From contig CAKPQG010000002.1 in the NCBI GenBank assembly GCA_934178345.1, forward strand, positions 93,656 through 157,655: DNA of 64,000 bases, written 5' to 3'. Shown one piece after another: positions 32,587 to 41,384 of this stretch; position 1 is the first letter of the stretch; every line of letters starts with the position of its first letter. The stretch comes from an uncultured Dialister sp. GTDB taxonomy: Bacteria; Bacillota; Negativicutes; Veillonellales; Dialisteraceae. The position numbers were made by a program, and so were the translations under genes. The notes beneath the pieces are model-generated. The model was given only the letters and a program-made list of their open reading frames with translations, searched no databases and was not told the origin of the DNA.

Positions 32587-33741
32587 ATGGATACAAAAGA
32601 AAAAGCATTTGCCTGGGTGGATGCCCACCGGGATGAGATGGTCGATCTGTGGAGAAAGATGGTTTCCATCGACTCCGGCATCGGCGTGAAAGAAGGGGGC
32701 ATGGAGATCGGAAATCTCTGTGCATCGCGTCTGGAAAAAATGGGGTTTTCCATTCGTCGTTACTCATTTGAAAAATGTGGGGACACCATCATTGGTGAAA
32801 GGGGAGACCTCTCGAAGCCGTATGTCATTCTGATGGGACACATGGACACCGTTTTCTACAAAGGGGAAGTAGAGAAGCGTCCCTTCACGATCGAAGACGG
32901 CAAAGCCTATGGGCCGGGCGTCCTTGACATGAAGGGCGGGGACACCATTGCGATCTCCTCGCTGGAAGCGCTGTATGATGCAGGCTATGATTTCCCGTGC
33001 AAAGTCATCCTCGTAGCCGATGAAGAACCGGCGCACTGCTTCTCGAACAATCCGGACGTGATCAAGAAGGAAGCTAAAGGCGCCAAGTGTGCCTTCAACT
33101 TTGAGACAGGCTTCGTCGATCATGACATCACGGTACAGAGAAGAGGCTGCTGGCGATTCATCATCGAAACCTTCGGTCGTGGCTGTCACGTAGGGAATGA
33201 CCCGCAGAATGGCAGAAGTGCGATCCTGGAAATGTCGCACAAGATCATCGAGATCGAAGCGCTGTCGGATCTGTCCAAGGGCTACAATGTCAATGTCGGT
33301 ACCATCACCGGCGGCACGGTCGCCAATGCGGCACCGGCGTACTGCAAGGTGGAGTGCGACTTCCGCTATGTGAGCCACGATGACCTGCCGAAACTGAAGG
33401 AAATGGTTTACGCCATCGTAGAAAAGAATTTCGTGCCGGATGTGACGACGAAGATCACCGACACCTTCGGCTTTGATGAAATGGAACGCACCGAGGCGAC
33501 CATGCAGCTTCTGGAAGTCGCCAAAGAGGCGGCAAAAGAAAGCGGCCTTCCTATCCCGGGACCAAAGCTCTGCGGCGGCGGCTCCGATGCGGCGTATACC
33601 GTACAGGCTGGCGTACCGACCCTCTGCTCCATCGGTGTCGAAGGCGCACGCAACCATACCGTCGAAGAATGGGCGGATGTCGAGAGCCTTTTCACGCGTA
33701 CCAAGCTGATGATCGCCATCCTTTTGAAGGTGACTAAGTAA
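32587..33741 (+). CDS. M20 family metallopeptidase/amidohydrolase (copy 1)
   Basis: A 384-residue zinc hydrolase of the ArgE/DapE/CPG2 family that removes an acyl group or a terminal residue from N-acyl amino acids or small peptides. Motifs: MGHMDTV (first metal His and Asp), YGPGVLDMKGG with the bridging Asp, VADEEPAH with the catalytic Glu-Glu, and the late GGGSDAAY. The lid domain contains GCHVGNDPQNGRSA. There is no signal peptide, so it acts in the cytoplasm. It follows racemase copy 2 and precedes a second M20 gene. Confidence 0.88.
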   Translation: MDTKEKAFAWVDAHRDEMVDLWRKMVSIDSGIGVKEGGMEIGNLCASRLEKMGFSIRRYSFEKCGDTIIGERGDLSKPYVILMGHMDTVFYKGEVEKRPFTIEDGKAYGPGVLDMKGGDTIAISSLEALYDAGYDFPCKVILVADEEPAHCFSNNPDVIKKEAKGAKCAFNFETGFVDHDITVQRRGCWRFIIETFGRGCHVGNDPQNGRSAILEMSHKIIEIEALSDLSKGYNVNVGTITGGTVANAAPAYCKVECDFRYVSHDDLPKLKEMVYAIVEKNFVPDVTTKITDTFGFDEMERTEATMQLLEVAKEAAKESGLPIPGPKLCGGGSDAAYTVQAGVPTLCSIGVEGARNHTVEEWADVESLFTRTKLMIAILLKVTK

Positions 33742-33760
33742 GATATATAATTAAGGAAAC

Positions 33761-33809
33761 GCAAAAATTCTAAAGGCTTCTATAGGGGAGAGGTCTTTAG
33801 AATTTTTGC
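33761..33809 (+). terminator. Perfect 15-bp hairpin between two M20 genes
   Basis: GCAAAAATTCTAAAG (33761-33775) pairs exactly with CTTTAGAATTTTTGC (33795-33809). The T run lies inside the 3' arm, so it may attenuate rather than fully end transcription. Confidence 0.6.
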
Positions 33810-33846
33810 TATGAGTAAGAAAAATCATCATTTCGGAGGAAACAAG

Positions 33847-34998
33847 ATGCATTCTATGAATGAATTATTCACCAAGGTGGATGAAAATAAAAAAGCCATG
33901 CTCGAGACATGGCGCATGCTGGTCGATCGTGACTGCGGCTCTGCCAATAAGGCAGGAGTCGATGCCGTAGGAAAGGATATTCAACATTTCCTTGAAGCAC
34001 TTGGCTTTGCAGTGCGTTTTCATACCTACGAGAAGGCGGGAAATATGCTTGTCGCAGAGTACGGCGATATGAGTAAGCCCTTCGTCATACTGACAGGCCA
34101 TATGGATACTGTCTTTGCGGATGGGACAGCGGCGGCTCGTCCTTTTACCATCAAAGACGGAAAAGTCACCGGCCCGGGTGTCTTGGATATGAAGGGCGGT
34201 GTCACCATTCTTCTCTATGCGGTGAAATTCCTGCTCGAAAGCGGCTATGACCGCTATCCGATCAAAATCATTCTGGCGGGTGATGAAGAAGTGGGACATC
34301 AGAAATCGGCAGGCGTATCGGACTATAAAAAGGAAGCAGAGGGGGCGCTCATGGCTTTCAATCTGGAAACATCTTTCACGGATGGAAGCATCGTCATAGA
34401 GCGAAAGGGCTGCGCGCAGTACCTCTTTGAAGTGACGGGCGTCGGTGCACATGCGGGAAACAACCCGCAGGATGGCAGAAGCGCGGTCGAGGAACTCGCG
34501 CACAAGATCCTGGATATCCAGAAAGAGACAGACTATGAAGAGGGGACGACGGTCAATGCCGGCGTCATCGGCGGCGGTACAGTGGCGAACGCCGTACCGG
34601 AGCATGCGTGGTGCAAGGTCGATGTGCGTTTTTCCAAAAGCGAGGGGATCGAGCGCATCGATCGGGATTTCAAAGACATCGCTACCCGTCAGTATGTCAA
34701 TGATACGACGACAACCGTGAAGCCGCTGATCGTATTCCCTGCCATGGAAAGACTTCCTGCATCGGAAACACTCTTTGCCAGAGCAGAAGCCATTGCAGAG
34801 ACATATCATTTTCCAAAAATGAATGCCATCGCTGTCGGCGGCGGCAGTGACTCGGCAAATCTCACCGCTGTCGGGATCCCGACACTCTGTGCGCTGGGCG
34901 TCAAGGGTGAATTCAATCACACTGAGCGTGAGTGGGCGGACGAAGCGTCTCTCTATGAACGCACCAAACTCCTGATGGCATTCTTAAGTGAGCTGTAA
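33847..34998 (+). CDS. M20 family metallopeptidase/amidohydrolase (copy 2)
   Basis: A 383-residue paralogue of the previous gene: LTGHMDTVFA, GPGVLDMKGGVT, LAGDEEVGHQKS, HAGNNPQDGRSAVEELAH in the lid domain and VGGGSDSANL at the end. All metal and catalytic residues of the family are present. GGAGGA lies before the ATG at 33847, while the frame could be read from ATG 33811 inside the hairpin tail. It is probably co-transcribed with copy 1 but separated by a hairpin that may tune its level. The substrate is unknown; a CPG2-like N-acyl amino acid or dipeptide is likely. Confidence 0.88.
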   Translation: MHSMNELFTKVDENKKAMLETWRMLVDRDCGSANKAGVDAVGKDIQHFLEALGFAVRFHTYEKAGNMLVAEYGDMSKPFVILTGHMDTVFADGTAAARPFTIKDGKVTGPGVLDMKGGVTILLYAVKFLLESGYDRYPIKIILAGDEEVGHQKSAGVSDYKKEAEGALMAFNLETSFTDGSIVIERKGCAQYLFEVTGVGAHAGNNPQDGRSAVEELAHKILDIQKETDYEEGTTVNAGVIGGGTVANAVPEHAWCKVDVRFSKSEGIERIDRDFKDIATRQYVNDTTTTVKPLIVFPAMERLPASETLFARAEAIAETYHFPKMNAIAVGGGSDSANLTAVGIPTLCALGVKGEFNHTEREWADEASLYERTKLLMAFLSEL

Positions 34999-35447
34999 AA
35001 GGTTGGTGACTAGTGGCTGGTGACTGGTGACTGGTAGCTAGGGATGAGTGGCTAGGGATTAGGTTTGCGATACGAGAAAACCGCCAGTTTCAAACCTCCG
35101 CGGCGCTTCCATGTTTTTATGCGCCGCACCACCCCCGCCCTACCCTCTGAACCTGTTGAACCCGCCGAACCTATTTCGTACGTAATCAAAGGGCGCCCCG
35201 CCCCATGGGCTAACCCTGAAGTTTGAAAGCAGGGATGATTAGTAGCTAGGGATTAGTGTCTAGGGATTAGGAGCCTCGAGTGACTAGTGACTGAAATGCC
35301 ACCTTCAGGCATCGCCACCATCTATACTCCGCGGCGCCTCCATATTTTTATGCGCCGCACCACCATTCCTAATTCCTCATTCGCGCAAAGCTTTCATCCA
35401 CAATCAGTGGACGAGCCGCCCCATGGGCGAACCCTGAACCTTGAACC
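34999..35447. repeat. Repeat mosaic between M20 copy 2 and the sensor gene
   Basis: Order: GTGACTR/GTGGCTG/GGATTAG (35005-35062), GATACGAGAAAACCGC, GCGGCGC...GCGCCGC (35100-35128), period-9 GAACC units, the ATCAAAGGGCGCC module, TTTGAAAGCAGG, further heptamers (35235-35290), a second GCGGCGC...GCGCCGC copy (35331-35360), the CTTTCATCCACAATCAGTGG module and TGAACC units. No gene is seen. Confidence 0.8.
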
Positions 35448-35449
35448 TC

Positions 35450-36874
35450 TCACAGTTTGTACTGCTCGAGCGTAGCGATCAGGGCTTTGGCATGAGCTGG
35501 CTTGGTAAGGCAGGCGTTCATCCCTGCGGCGTAGACTTCCTCTTCTACGTCTTGGTACGTATTTGCTGTGACGGCGATGATCGGGATGGTGAGGGCATCG
35601 ACGCGGGAAAGGGCGCGGATGGCCTTCGTGGTCTCAAAGCCGTCCATACCGGGCATGACGAGATCCATCAGGATGGCATCAAAGGTGTTGAGATTCGATT
35701 TCGCAAAAGCACGGATGGCTGCCTTGCCGCTGCTCACTGCGGAGGCCGTGGCACCGGCGTCTTCCAGTGTGGCGATGAGGATTTCCTGGCTCAAAGCATT
35801 GTCATCGACCACCAGCACATGGAAGCCGCGGATGCCGTCTGCTCCGGTGTGTGCGATGCGCGGAGACAGCGCGGGTTCTTGCTGGGAAAAATGATCTTCG
35901 ACGAGAGACTTCAGCTTATTCTGGTAGGCGAGAAGTGCATCGATATAGGCGGACTGCCTTCTGGCATTCTTGCGATAAAGGTACATGACGAGCGCAAAAA
36001 CGAGAAAGGCGAGTGTGTAGCCGATGTAGAAGACCTCGTAGCGATGGTACACAGCAGGAAGGGAGCGGTCCATGGCATAGTCCTCCATCCACTTCGTCTG
36101 CAGCTTCTCGAGGGTGCCATCGTGGGACATCTGGCGGAGATAGTTATTGATCTCATCGCGAAGGCTGACATTGTCTTCACGGATGCCGAAGGCGGGATAG
36201 CTGCCGAGGAGCATGAGCCCGGGCTTGAGATGGAAATGATTCTTCCTGATGATATCCTGCGCGACAGCCCCATGGCAGATGCCGTAGTCCACATCGCCGC
36301 CTTCGACGGCGGTCAAGATGGCTGTGTTCGTGGGGTATTCGACGTAGGTGCAGTTGAAATCATACGATGTCATCAAGACGGAGTTGGTCATGATAGCGAC
36401 CCGTTTCCCAGAGAGCTGGCTCACATGGCCGACCGGCTTTTTGCCAAAGATCTGCATGCTGTCGGCACTGGTCGGGAGGGTCTTGACGACGCCCGGCATA
36501 TTCGAGTAGATTTCCAAGCCGGCGAGCACATCGACCTCACCATTCGAGAGCATTTTCCGGCAGGCCGGCCAGTTGCCTGTGATGAGCTCCGGCTTGCGCT
36601 GCATGCGATTTGCCAGATGATAGAGGATCTCTACATCCATGCCCGAGAGCTGGCCTTCTTTGTCAAGGAAGGAGTGAGGCGCGAAATCACTCGCGACAGC
36701 CACGCGAAGCGGACGGCTGTTTGACCGCACCAGGGGCGCTGCATCCACGTCGATCGGCTTTCGGAAGAGCCCCATCTGCCACCCGGTGAAGAGGAGGGGG
36801 ATCAGGATGCCGAGGAAGAGGACTACATAAAAAATCAGGTCGAATCGATTGAGATTTTTCTTTAGCTTTTGCAT
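35450..36874 (-). CDS. Membrane protein with periplasmic solute-binding domain and cytoplasmic receiver domain, no kinase
   Basis: A 474-residue protein of unusual build. Helix 1 is at about residues 12-32. A periplasmic SBP_bac_3-like domain (about 50-275) begins RPLRVAVASDFAPHSFLD and has GDVDYGICHG. Helix 2 is at about 285-305, then a short linker, then a REC domain (about 355-474) with VVDDN, phosphoacceptor Asp404 in ILMDLVMPGMDG, Thr436 and Lys458. EvgS/BvgS-type sensors carry a His kinase between helix 2 and REC; none is present here. ATG 36874 has AAGGA before it and is preferred to 36952. Ligand and partner kinase are unknown. Confidence 0.82.
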   Translation of the reverse strand: MQKLKKNLNRFDLIFYVVLFLGILIPLLFTGWQMGLFRKPIDVDAAPLVRSNSRPLRVAVASDFAPHSFLDKEGQLSGMDVEILYHLANRMQRKPELITGNWPACRKMLSNGEVDVLAGLEIYSNMPGVVKTLPTSADSMQIFGKKPVGHVSQLSGKRVAIMTNSVLMTSYDFNCTYVEYPTNTAILTAVEGGDVDYGICHGAVAQDIIRKNHFHLKPGLMLLGSYPAFGIREDNVSLRDEINNYLRQMSHDGTLEKLQTKWMEDYAMDRSLPAVYHRYEVFYIGYTLAFLVFALVMYLYRKNARRQSAYIDALLAYQNKLKSLVEDHFSQQEPALSPRIAHTGADGIRGFHVLVVDDNALSQEILIATLEDAGATASAVSSGKAAIRAFAKSNLNTFDAILMDLVMPGMDGFETTKAIRALSRVDALTIPIIAVTANTYQDVEEEVYAAGMNACLTKPAHAKALIATLEQYKL

Positions 36875-37016
36875 GAGAAAATCCTTTCCGAGAAAATCGA
36901 AGTCTTTAAGGAAACGATAAGGGCAAAACAAGGGCCGCGGACTGCCTGCCACTCTTGTTATTCATGTTACTATAGGCGGCGCTTTTTGGAAAGAAGAAAA
37001 TGCATCTGATTTCCTC

Positions 37017-37045
37017 TTGACGAAGGCACCTTCGTTTAGTAGTAT
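37017..37045 (+). promoter_or_regulatory. Predicted promoter with operator-like palindrome before M20 copy 3
   Basis: TTGACG (37017-37022) and TAGTAT (37040-37045) are 17 bases apart. The palindrome CGAAGGCACCTTCG (37021-37034) fills the spacer, a typical place for a repressor site. Confidence 0.45.
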
Positions 37046-37133
37046 AAATTTGTTTATCCTTAAATGGGGAAAAGAAACATGCTGATACATTCTGAAAATG
37101 ACCGTATCGGTATTTTCAAAATAGAAAGGCAGG

Positions 37134-38318
37134 ATGGAAATGAAAGCACCTATAGAAGAAATCAATGCATTTGTCGATCGCAACAAAGAGGAGATGCTTC
37201 TTTTCTGGGAACAGCTCGTGAACCGGCAGGCGGGCTCGAAAGAAGTGGAACGCGTGAACCTCATCATGCATTTCCTGAAGAAACATTTTGAAAGAGAGGG
37301 CATTGACTGCCGTCTCGTCGATAGCCATGGGAGCGCGGATGTGCTGGTGGCAGAGCTGAATGCGGATGTCCCCGGCGCGCCGCTTCTCCTCTCGGGGCAT
37401 TGTGACACCGTATTTCCTTCTGGCAGCTATCCGGAGGATCCCTTCCACATTGAGGATGGCTTTGCGAGGGGCCCCGGCGTGCTGGATATGAAATGCGGCG
37501 TCGCGCAGATTTTCTACCTGATGGTCGCACTGAAACACTTCGGCTACCGCGACCGTCTCGTCAAAGCTGTCTTGGTCGGAGATGAAGAGACGAGCCACTA
37601 CGGCGGCATCGCAGACCAGATCCTGAAAGACGAAGCGAAGGGCGCGCTGTGCTGCTTCAATATGGAAAGCGGACGCCTCGATCACTGCATGACCGTAGGC
37701 CGCAAGGGCTGCCTTGACTGCCACATTACGGTCAGAGGCGTCGCGGCGCACGCGGGGAACGACTATCTCAAAGGCAAGAACGCCATCGTCGAAATGGCGA
37801 AGAAGCTCCCGCTCCTTCAGGCACTCACCATTTATGAGGAAGGTCTCACGGTCAGCGTAGGGACTATCAAGGGCGGCACCGTCTCGAATGCGGTCCCTGA
37901 CTACTGCTACGCCGAGCTCGATGTGCGCTACAAGACACAGAAGCAGATGGACTATGTGAAGGAAAAGATGCAGGAAATCTGTGATAACACCTTCATCGAA
38001 GGCACCACAACAAAGATCGAATTTGTCGCGCCCATGCCTCCTTTCGAAGAAACAGAAGCGAATCACGAGCTTCTCTCTCATATCAATCGCGTCACAAAAG
38101 CCTGCGGCTATGAGCCCTTCGGCGCCATCTACGTCGGTGGCGGCTCGGATGCCTCCTACATCTCCAGCATGGGCGTCCCCACCGTCTGCTCCATGAGCGC
38201 AGAAGGCAGCGGCGCGCATACCATGGAAGAAAAAGCCTCTGTAGAAAGCTTCTTCCAGCGCTGGATCATCGCCCTCGCATCCATCATGGAAATCGATCAG
38301 TATGCGGGGAATAAGTGA
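37134..38318 (+). CDS. M20 family metallopeptidase/amidohydrolase (copy 3)
   Basis: A 394-residue member of the same zinc-hydrolase family: LSGHCDTVFP, RGPGVLDMKCGVAQ, LVGDEETSHYGG, HAGNDYLKGKNA in the lid domain and VGGGSDASYISS at the end. It is more distant from copies 1 and 2 than they are from each other. The start could be ATG 37134 or 37140; both lie close to GAAAGGCAGG. The TGA stop lies inside GTGACTAGTGACTGG, the heptamer repeat. It has its own promoter and is divergent from the sensor-receiver gene. A YfcC-type carrier follows. Confidence 0.87.
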   Translation: MEMKAPIEEINAFVDRNKEEMLLFWEQLVNRQAGSKEVERVNLIMHFLKKHFEREGIDCRLVDSHGSADVLVAELNADVPGAPLLLSGHCDTVFPSGSYPEDPFHIEDGFARGPGVLDMKCGVAQIFYLMVALKHFGYRDRLVKAVLVGDEETSHYGGIADQILKDEAKGALCCFNMESGRLDHCMTVGRKGCLDCHITVRGVAAHAGNDYLKGKNAIVEMAKKLPLLQALTIYEEGLTVSVGTIKGGTVSNAVPDYCYAELDVRYKTQKQMDYVKEKMQEICDNTFIEGTTTKIEFVAPMPPFEETEANHELLSHINRVTKACGYEPFGAIYVGGGSDASYISSMGVPTVCSMSAEGSGAHTMEEKASVESFFQRWIIALASIMEIDQYAGNK

Positions 38319-38900
38319 CTAGTGACTGGTGACTGGTGACTAGTGGCTAATGGCTAGGGATTAGGGAATTCCCTCCACCTGAGCAGGCCCTTGGAGAAGG
38401 GCTACGCCAAAGGGAGAGGATCACCCCATATATATTTGCGGCGAAGCCGCCACCTTTATTCTTCATTCGAGCAGGGCTTACATTTGTAATTACAGAATGG
38501 CACGTCCCATGGGCGAAGTTTGAAAGCAGGAATGAGGGATGGGGGCGACAACGTTTTTCTCGTATCGCACCCCCTTTCCCACGGAAAGGGGGGCAGGGGG
38601 GATAGGGAGACAAATGACACAGCAGTCAGTCACCTTATTGGAGGCTAACTACGTTTCACTGATTACGCTTTCGGTTCTGTATATGCCGTAGTCAACCCCG
38701 TACCTGCTGATTAGCTGCCTGCACACTTGCCTCCCTATCCCCCGCCCTGCGGGCGGCCCCTTCCCGAGGGGAAGGGGCTTTGCGATATGTGGTTACCCAT
38801 TTCAAAAACTACGTGGCATTTCTATACTTTTATGCGCCGCACCTTCCCCGTTGAACCCGGAGAACCTACAGAACCCTCAGAACCCATTTTCCCCCCCGCC
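38314..38900. repeat. Long repeat mosaic before the YfcC carrier gene
   Basis: GTGACTR/GGATTAG units overlap the stop of the M20 gene (38314-38365). Then come a CCTCCACCTGAGCAGGCCCTTGG segment, GCGGCGAAGCCGCCACC (38438-38454), TTTGAAAGCAGG, the CCCCTTTCCCACGGAAAGGGG inverted module and its mirror CCCCTTCCCGAGGGGAAGGGG (38757-38777), and TATGCGCCGCACC with period-9 GAACC units. No gene is seen. Confidence 0.75.
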
Positions 38901-38924
38901 AAACCAACAGGAGAAATATATCCA

Positions 38925-40325
38925 ATGAAAGATCAAGTGAAAGCATTCAAAGCACCCAGTCCGATCATCATACTGGTGTGCGTCATTGTATTCTGCGCCA
39001 TCGCGAGCTACATCATCCCCGCAGGCGTCTATGACCGCGTGAAAGACGTTCAGACCGGCAAAATGGTCGTCGACCCGTCCACCTTCCACTATGTAGCGCA
39101 GAAACCGACAGGATTTCTCGATTTCTTCACGTCTATCAATAAAGGATTCAAGGGCGGCATCAGCATCATCGCCTTCCTCTTCATGGTGGGCGGCTCTCTC
39201 AATATCCTCGCCAAGACTGGCGCCATCGTGGCAGGGCTCAGTGCTCTCGTCGAAAAGCTGAAGGATCGGAGCGTCCTCCTGATCCCGGTCCTCATGACCA
39301 CGCTCGCCACCTTCTCGACACTCGCCGGATGCAACGAGGAATACCTCGCCTTTACGCCGCTCGTCGTGAGCGTCGCACTCGCGCTCGGCTTCGACTCCCT
39401 CACCGCGCTTGGCATGCTCTTCTGCTCGGTAGCAGCCGGATATGGCGCCGGATGCACCCAGCCATTCTCCGTCGGCGTCGCGCAGGGCATCGCTGGTGTC
39501 CCGATCTTCTCCGGCCTGCCATACCGTATGGGCATCTTCGTCGTGCTCCTCGCGCTGAATATTTCCTATGTCATGTATCATGCCCATAAAGTGAAGAAGG
39601 ATCCGAAGAGCAGCCCTGTCTATGAGATCGACCGCCAGAAACGGGATACGATCGACCTTTCCGCCGCAGAAAAACTCTCCACACGGCAGGCCATCTGCCT
39701 TGGCCTCCTTGGCCTGAACTTCGTCGGCATCATCGTCGGCGTGCTGAAATTTGATTTCTATATGAATGAAATCTCCGCGATGTTCCTCATTATGGGCATC
39801 CTCTCCGGCATCATCTGCCGCCTCTCCCCGAATGACATCTGCGACGCCTTCCTCGAAGGCTGCAAGGGCATGATGCTTCCCTGCCTCGCCGTCGCTATGT
39901 GTAAGGCAGCCACCATCCTTCTGGACAATGCCAAGGTCATGGATACCATCATCTACTACCTTGCCGGCATGCTCGACATCTTCCCGTCTTCCATCATCGC
40001 CTTCGGCATGTTCATCATTCAAGACTGCTTCAACCTCCTAGTCCCCTCCAGCTCCGGACAGGCGGCCATCTCCATGCCGATCATGGCACCGCTCGCTGAC
40101 ATCGTCGGCCTCACAAGGCAGACCGCTGTCTTCGCCTTCACCTTTGGCGACGCCTTCACGAACTGCATCACCCCGGCGTCCGGCGCCACCATGTCCTACC
40201 TCGCCATGGCGAACGTCCCCTATAAGAAATGGGCGCGCTTCATCCTCCCTCTCATCGGCATGTGGTGGATCGTCGCCTTCTGCTTCCTCACCTACGCGAC
40301 TGCCATTCATCTGGGACCGGTGTAA
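38925..40325 (+). CDS. YfcC/DcuC-family carrier (C4-dicarboxylate or amino acid type)
   Basis: A 466-residue membrane protein with about 11-12 helices of the YfcC family (Pfam DcuC group). Seen features: SPIIILVCVIVFCAIASYIIPAG at the N-terminus, GGSLNILAKTGAI, LAGCNEEYLAFTPL, and LVPSSSGQAAISMPIMAPLAD plus FTNCITPASGATMSYLAMANVPYKKW at the C-terminus. Members move organic acids, arginine or peptides' products; the substrate is not readable. The ATG at 38925 is preceded by AGGAG; the longer open frame upstream is repeat sequence. It belongs to the M20/racemase island by position. Confidence 0.85.
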   Translation: MKDQVKAFKAPSPIIILVCVIVFCAIASYIIPAGVYDRVKDVQTGKMVVDPSTFHYVAQKPTGFLDFFTSINKGFKGGISIIAFLFMVGGSLNILAKTGAIVAGLSALVEKLKDRSVLLIPVLMTTLATFSTLAGCNEEYLAFTPLVVSVALALGFDSLTALGMLFCSVAAGYGAGCTQPFSVGVAQGIAGVPIFSGLPYRMGIFVVLLALNISYVMYHAHKVKKDPKSSPVYEIDRQKRDTIDLSAAEKLSTRQAICLGLLGLNFVGIIVGVLKFDFYMNEISAMFLIMGILSGIICRLSPNDICDAFLEGCKGMMLPCLAVAMCKAATILLDNAKVMDTIIYYLAGMLDIFPSSIIAFGMFIIQDCFNLLVPSSSGQAAISMPIMAPLADIVGLTRQTAVFAFTFGDAFTNCITPASGATMSYLAMANVPYKKWARFILPLIGMWWIVAFCFLTYATAIHLGPV

Positions 40326-40376
40326 AAGCAATTAGAAATGAGAGATGGCGATAGGCTATCTCGTTGACCTCAATAG

Positions 40377-40413
40377 AAAAGCGCGACAATCTTTGCTGGA
40401 TTGTCGCGCTTTT
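40377..40413. terminator. Bidirectional terminator between the carrier and FAH genes
   Basis: AAAAGCGCGACAATC pairs perfectly with GATTGTCGCGCTTTT around TTTGCTG. It can stop both converging transcripts. Confidence 0.92.
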
Positions 40414-40428
40414 GTGTTTGATGAAATA

Positions 40429-41319
40429 TTATTTCACTGGATTTCTCAGTGTGCCGATCGGGTCGATATTGATTTCTACCACATCGCCTTTTTTGAGGAA
40501 TTTCGGCGGGTTGAAGCCCATGCCTACGCCCTGCGGGGTGCCGGTGGCGATGACGTCGCCTGGGAGGAGGGTCATGCCGTCGGAGAGGGTCGCGATGAGT
40601 TTCGGAATGGAGAAGATGAGGTCGGTGGTGGTGCCTTCCTGACGGAGGCTGCCATTGACTTTCGTGTAGATGGTGAAGGGGAGCGGCCAGTCACCGACCA
40701 TGACGGTCGGGCCCATCGGGCAGAAGGTGTCGAGGCTCTTGCCGCGGAACCACTGGAGGTGCTTTTTCTGCAGGTCTCTGGCGGTGACGTCATTGATGAT
40801 GGTGTAGCCATAGACGTATTTCATCGCATCTTCTTCCGCGATGTTCGTGCCTCGCTTGCCGATGATGACGCCGAGCTCGCCTTCGTAGTCGACTTCCTGG
40901 GTGACTGCGGGATGGCTGTCGATTTCCTCGTCCGGCCCGATGATGGAGGTGGTGGCTTTGGTGAAGAAAATCGGATTCTCCGGGTTCTTGGCATTGACGT
41001 TCTGGTCAAATTCTTTGACGTGGGCCTGATAGTTCTTGCCTACGCAGAGGACGTTTCTTCTGGGATAGAAGGGGGCTTCGAGACGGACGTCTGCGAGCGC
41101 GACCGGAGTGACGGCTTTGTCCTTGCCGTTCATTTCGAGTGCGTGAGCGAGGTTCAGGAGGCCTTCTTCGCCACTTTCGATGAAATCGCCCAGTGTCTCA
41201 GCGAGGGGAATGAAGTAGGTTTCTTCGAGATCGATGGCGGGGTAGATGGAAGTGCCGTCAGCGGACAGGACGCCCCACTGGCGTTCGCCTTTGTAGTTGT
41301 AGGATACAAGTCTCTGCAT
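40429..41319 (-). CDS. Fumarylacetoacetate hydrolase (FAH) family protein
   Basis: A 296-residue enzyme of the FAH/2-hydroxyhepta-2,4-diene-1,7-dioate isomerase family, which acts on 2-oxo acids (hydrolysis, hydration, isomerisation or oxaloacetate decarboxylation). The N-terminal ~70 residues form the small domain. The metal-binding core has NVLCVGKNYQAHVKE, the E-x-E motif in DYEGELGVIIGKR, and NDVTARDLQ; late GTPQGVG is also typical. The exact reaction is not determined by these motifs. It converges with the carrier gene and ends in a shared terminator. Confidence 0.88.
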   Translation of the reverse strand: MQRLVSYNYKGERQWGVLSADGTSIYPAIDLEETYFIPLAETLGDFIESGEEGLLNLAHALEMNGKDKAVTPVALADVRLEAPFYPRRNVLCVGKNYQAHVKEFDQNVNAKNPENPIFFTKATTSIIGPDEEIDSHPAVTQEVDYEGELGVIIGKRGTNIAEEDAMKYVYGYTIINDVTARDLQKKHLQWFRGKSLDTFCPMGPTVMVGDWPLPFTIYTKVNGSLRQEGTTTDLIFSIPKLIATLSDGMTLLPGDVIATGTPQGVGMGFNPPKFLKKGDVVEINIDPIGTLRNPVK

Positions 41320-41384
41320 AATAGACCTTCTTTCTTATAATATAGAGTGTGGACATATTATAGCATAAATAAGAGCAGAATGGT

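Noticed and set aside
38727..38924. 66-codon N-terminal extension of the YfcC carrier
   Set aside because: It is a translation of repeat modules (Pro-rich PVEPGEPTEPSEP), and a ribosome site lies before ATG 38925.
40345..41340. 331-codon plus-strand frame opposite the FAH-family gene
   Set aside because: Antisense shadow; the minus-strand gene carries the FAH metal-binding motifs.
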